This document shows, in pieces, positions 5,028-6,947 of a stretch of DNA of 6,947 nt. The position numbers and the translations under genes are program-made. Under the pieces are notes generated by a model, which searched no databases, was not told the origin of the DNA, and worked only from the letters and a program-made list of their open reading frames with translations. How positions within the stretch are numbered: position 1 is the stretch's first letter; every line of letters starts with the position of its first letter. Source of the stretch: Ilyomonas sp964658445 (GTDB taxonomy: Bacteria > Bacteroidota > Bacteroidia > Chitinophagales > Chitinophagaceae); assembly GCA_964658445.1 (NCBI GenBank), contig CAZZZH010000246.1, positions 1-6,947 of the forward strand. The letters run 5' to 3'.

Positions 5028-6473
5028 ATGCCGTTGCCTACAAGAGATTATGATGCGGTTGTGGTTGGCTCCGGTCCAAATGGGCTTGCGGCAGCTATCA
5101 CACTGCAACAGCAAGGCAAATCTACTTTGCTGCTCGAAGCAAAACCAACTCTTGGGGGCGGCATGCGCTCGGCAGCACTTACGCTGCCCGGCTTTGTTCA
5201 TGATATATGCTCAGCCATTCACCCGATGGCAGTAGCGTCGCCTTTTTTCAGACAATTACCGCTGCATAAATTTGGTTTAGAGTACATCAATCCTACTTAT
5301 GCAGCCGCACATCCTTTCGATGATGGTAGGGCAGCCATCCTGCATACGTCTATCGAGGAAACCGCAAGAAGTTTAGGGATTGATGCTCGGTCTTATCAAA
5401 GATTGATGAAGCCATTACACAGACATCAGGAAGAGATATTCTCTTTCATCTTAGGTCCATTGCGGTTTCCAAGGCATCCCTTGGTAATGGCGAGCTTTGG
5501 CATTCGTGCCTTGCAACCGGCTATGCTATTGGCCAAAACTTTATTTAAAACAAAGGAAGCAAAAGGCTTGCTGGCTGGCATGTCTGCGCACGCTATGTTG
5601 CCATTAACCCAGCTGGCTACATCGGCTGTTGCCTTAGTGCTAATGATGGCAGCACATCGTAATAATTGGCCAATACCCAAGGGCGGTTCGCAACAGATTG
5701 CCAATGCACTTACCAGCTATTTTACATCTTTGGGAGGAACGATTGAAACTGGCGTCAACATTACTTCTTTACAACAATTGCCTTCTTCTCATGCGGTGTT
5801 GTTTGATGTTACGCCCAAACAATTATTACAGATCGCCGGACACCGTTTCTCGTCTTTATATCAATGGCAATTGAAGAACTACAAGTATGGTATGGGTGTG
5901 TATAAAATAGACTGGGCGCTATCTGAACCCATTCCCTTTATTGCGCAGGAATGCAGAAAAGCCGGCACAGTACACATCGGTAATACGATGGAAGAAATTG
6001 CTTTTGGTGAAGGGCAAACATGGCAGGGTAAACATGCAGAAAAGCCGTTTGTATTGTTAGCGCAGCAAAGTTTGTTTGACACAATGCGCGCTCCTGAAGG
6101 TAAGCAAACAGCCTGGGCATATTGCCATGTGCCGAATGGTTCAACCCAAAATATGACAACCGTTATTGAGCAACAAATTGAACGCTTTGCACCTGGCTTC
6201 AGGGATTGTATTCTTGCCAAACATGAAATGAACAGTGAAGATATGCACGACTACAACGCCAACTATATTGGCGGAGATATTAATGGCGGGGCTCAGTTGA
6301 TAACCCAATTATTTACACGACCTGCTTTGCGGTTATCGCCTTACCGAACTTCTGCTAAAGGAATTTATATCTGTTCTTCTTCTACGCCACCCGGAGGCGG
6401 TGTGCATGGCATGTGCGGTTATCATGCTGCGCGCAGAGCACTCAAGGACGTATTCAAAATCAGCATCGGCTGA
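5028..6473 (+). CDS. FAD-dependent oxidoreductase, phytoene dehydrogenase/PYROXD2-like
   Basis: The protein has 481 residues from ATG 5028, in the normal range for the COG1233-type family. An N-terminal FAD-binding Rossmann fold shows DAVVVGSGPNGLAAA (9-23, GxGxxG at 14-19), Glu37 for the FAD ribose (LLLEAKP), and the GGGMRS turn at 43-48. The C-terminal FAD motif is GIYICSSSTPPGGGVHGMCGYHAARRAL (445-472), typical of this family. The middle part, about 60-430, is the substrate region. Homologues include carotenoid desaturases and the PYROXD2 group; no carotenoid gene is nearby, so a carotenoid role is not supported. The substrate is unknown. The ATG at 5028 is chosen because the alternative TTG at 5004 sits in the -7 element and the Rossmann strand starts soon after Met1. 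There is no signal peptide. The gene diverges from the Crp/Fnr gene across 107 bp and is followed after 100 bp by a TetR-type gene. Confidence 0.91.
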   Translation: MPLPTRDYDAVVVGSGPNGLAAAITLQQQGKSTLLLEAKPTLGGGMRSAALTLPGFVHDICSAIHPMAVASPFFRQLPLHKFGLEYINPTYAAAHPFDDGRAAILHTSIEETARSLGIDARSYQRLMKPLHRHQEEIFSFILGPLRFPRHPLVMASFGIRALQPAMLLAKTLFKTKEAKGLLAGMSAHAMLPLTQLATSAVALVLMMAAHRNNWPIPKGGSQQIANALTSYFTSLGGTIETGVNITSLQQLPSSHAVLFDVTPKQLLQIAGHRFSSLYQWQLKNYKYGMGVYKIDWALSEPIPFIAQECRKAGTVHIGNTMEEIAFGEGQTWQGKHAEKPFVLLAQQSLFDTMRAPEGKQTAWAYCHVPNGSTQNMTTVIEQQIERFAPGFRDCILAKHEMNSEDMHDYNANYIGGDINGGAQLITQLFTRPALRLSPYRTSAKGIYICSSSTPPGGGVHGMCGYHAARRALKDVFKISIG

Positions 6474-6524
6474 GTAAGGTTGGCTGTTTATCGAGTTCTT
6501 GCTTAAAAGAGAAGAGAAAATTAA

Positions 6525-6555
6525 TTTGGAAAGTTAACGGTGTTAAGTATTTTTA
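6525..6555 (+). promoter_or_regulatory. Promoter of the TetR-family gene
   Basis: TTTG at 6525-6528 and TATTTTTA at 6548-6555 are separated by 19 bp, the preferred spacing of the Bacteroidota TTTG/TAnnTTTG promoter. Only the last base of the -7 element departs from consensus. Transcription would begin near 6560, leaving a leader of about 14 nt before the ATG at 6574. Confidence 0.58.
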
Positions 6556-6561
6556 CACCGT
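6537..6561. promoter_or_regulatory. Inverted repeat over the -7 element, likely TetR-type operator
   Basis: Perfect 7-bp arms ACGGTGT (6537-6543) and ACACCGT (6555-6561) flank 11 bp, with two further matching pairs inside. The repeat spans the -7 element of the TetR gene promoter, the usual place for an autorepression site in this family. No T-run follows the right arm, so it is unlikely to be the terminator of the FAD oxidoreductase gene, although a hairpin could form. Confidence 0.5.
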
Positions 6562-6573
6562 AATTAATAATCC

Positions 6574-6947
6574 ATGGGAATTACCGAGCGAAAAGAAAAA
6601 CAAAAAGCGGAGATACGGAAGCAAATACTGGACGCATCCATTAAGCTGTTTGTTGAAGAAGGTTTTGAAAATGTTACCATCCGTAAGATCGCTGATATAA
6701 TTGAATACAGCCCAACTACAATCTATCTATATTTTAAAGACAAAAACGAAATCTTTTTTCAGTTACACGAGTTAGGTTTTCAAAAGATGCAGTTGGAAAA
6801 CCAGAACCTCTCATTCATTAAAAATCCATTGACGCGATTGCATAAAATGGGCGATAACTATATTGAATTTGGGCTTGCCAACCCTGAGTTCTACGACATT
6901 ATGTTCATTCTTCGCGCCCCTATGCAAACACTCGAAAATATGGAGAA
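6574..6947 (+). CDS. TetR/AcrR family transcriptional regulator, cut by the right window edge
   Basis: The first 124 residues are present and the frame is open at the edge. The N-terminal DNA-binding domain is clear: KQILDASIKLFVEEGFENVTIRKIADIIEYSPTTIYLYFKDKNEIFFQL (residues 16-64), with the helix-turn-helix at about 35-54 and the Y-x-Y-F-x-x-K signature at 51-56. The ligand-binding domain begins after about residue 65 (NYIEFGLANPEFYDIMF, 95-111, resembles the WHG-type C-terminal domain). An in-frame TAA at 6568-6570 leaves the ATG at 6574 as the only start. No Shine-Dalgarno sequence is present. An operator-like repeat in its promoter suggests autoregulation. The regulated gene is probably the next one, outside the window; the upstream FAD oxidoreductase is a second possibility. 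Confidence 0.94.
   Translation, partial: MGITERKEKQKAEIRKQILDASIKLFVEEGFENVTIRKIADIIEYSPTTIYLYFKDKNEIFFQLHELGFQKMQLENQNLSFIKNPLTRLHKMGDNYIEFGLANPEFYDIMFILRAPMQTLENME

Noticed and set aside
5004..6473. Carotenoid desaturase as the function of the FAD oxidoreductase.
   Set aside because: The fold matches the wider phytoene dehydrogenase family, but no phytoene synthase, cyclase or other carotenoid gene is nearby and the overall motif pattern is closer to the PYROXD2-like group.
6413..6700. Plus-strand frame of 95 codons running across the end of the oxidoreductase gene, the intergenic region and the TetR start.
   Set aside because: It overlaps two recognisable genes in other frames and has no family features.

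Overview
The window looks like chromosomal DNA of a Bacteroidota bacterium, most likely in or near Chitinophagaceae. Several start regions carry elements matching the Bacteroidota promoter pattern TTG-N17-23-TAnnTTTG. Leaders are AT-rich and lack Shine-Dalgarno sequences. The protein set (short Crp/Fnr regulator, exported Lys/Ala-rich protein, small outer-membrane-type barrel) fits that phylum. The genus cannot be fixed from this sequence.

Layout. Positions 2-241 (+) hold the probable 3' end of an unrecognised gene. It converges on a minus-strand gene for an exported, probably beta-barrel protein (275-1219). Next, still on the minus strand, comes a small exported Lys/Ala-rich protein (1295-1726) with a strong hairpin terminator behind it (1245-1277). 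Positions 1840-4144 hold a tightly packed minus-strand operon, transcribed in the order ring-cleaving VOC dioxygenase, alpha/beta-hydrolase esterase, pirin. A Crp/Fnr-family regulator (4339-4920, minus) lies upstream of it. Divergent from the regulator is a phytoene-dehydrogenase/PYROXD2-like FAD oxidoreductase (5028-6473, +). A TetR-family regulator follows at 6574 (+) and runs off the right edge.

How the parts may work together. The first two operon genes correspond to the MhqE/MhqO-type dioxygenase and MhqD-type hydrolase that Bacillus subtilis uses against hydroquinones and quinones. The third, pirin, belongs to a family with quercetinase members. The operon is therefore a candidate aromatic/quinone detoxification unit. 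In the 194 bp between it and the Crp/Fnr gene I see a perfect FNR-type palindrome (TTGAT-N4-ATCAA), a plausible Bacteroidota promoter about 60-67 bp downstream of it, and a second dyad inside the promoter spacer. The regulator's recognition helix carries the E-x-x-S-R pattern that in FNR reads TTGAT, but the protein lacks FNR's iron-sulphur cysteines. This supports, without proving, that the regulator controls the adjacent operon. The TetR gene shows a similar arrangement, with a 25-bp inverted repeat over its own -7 element, which suggests autorepression.

No RNA genes, CRISPR arrays, insertion sequences or phage genes were seen. The most interesting content is the regulatory architecture around the detoxification operon, not a new enzymatic system.
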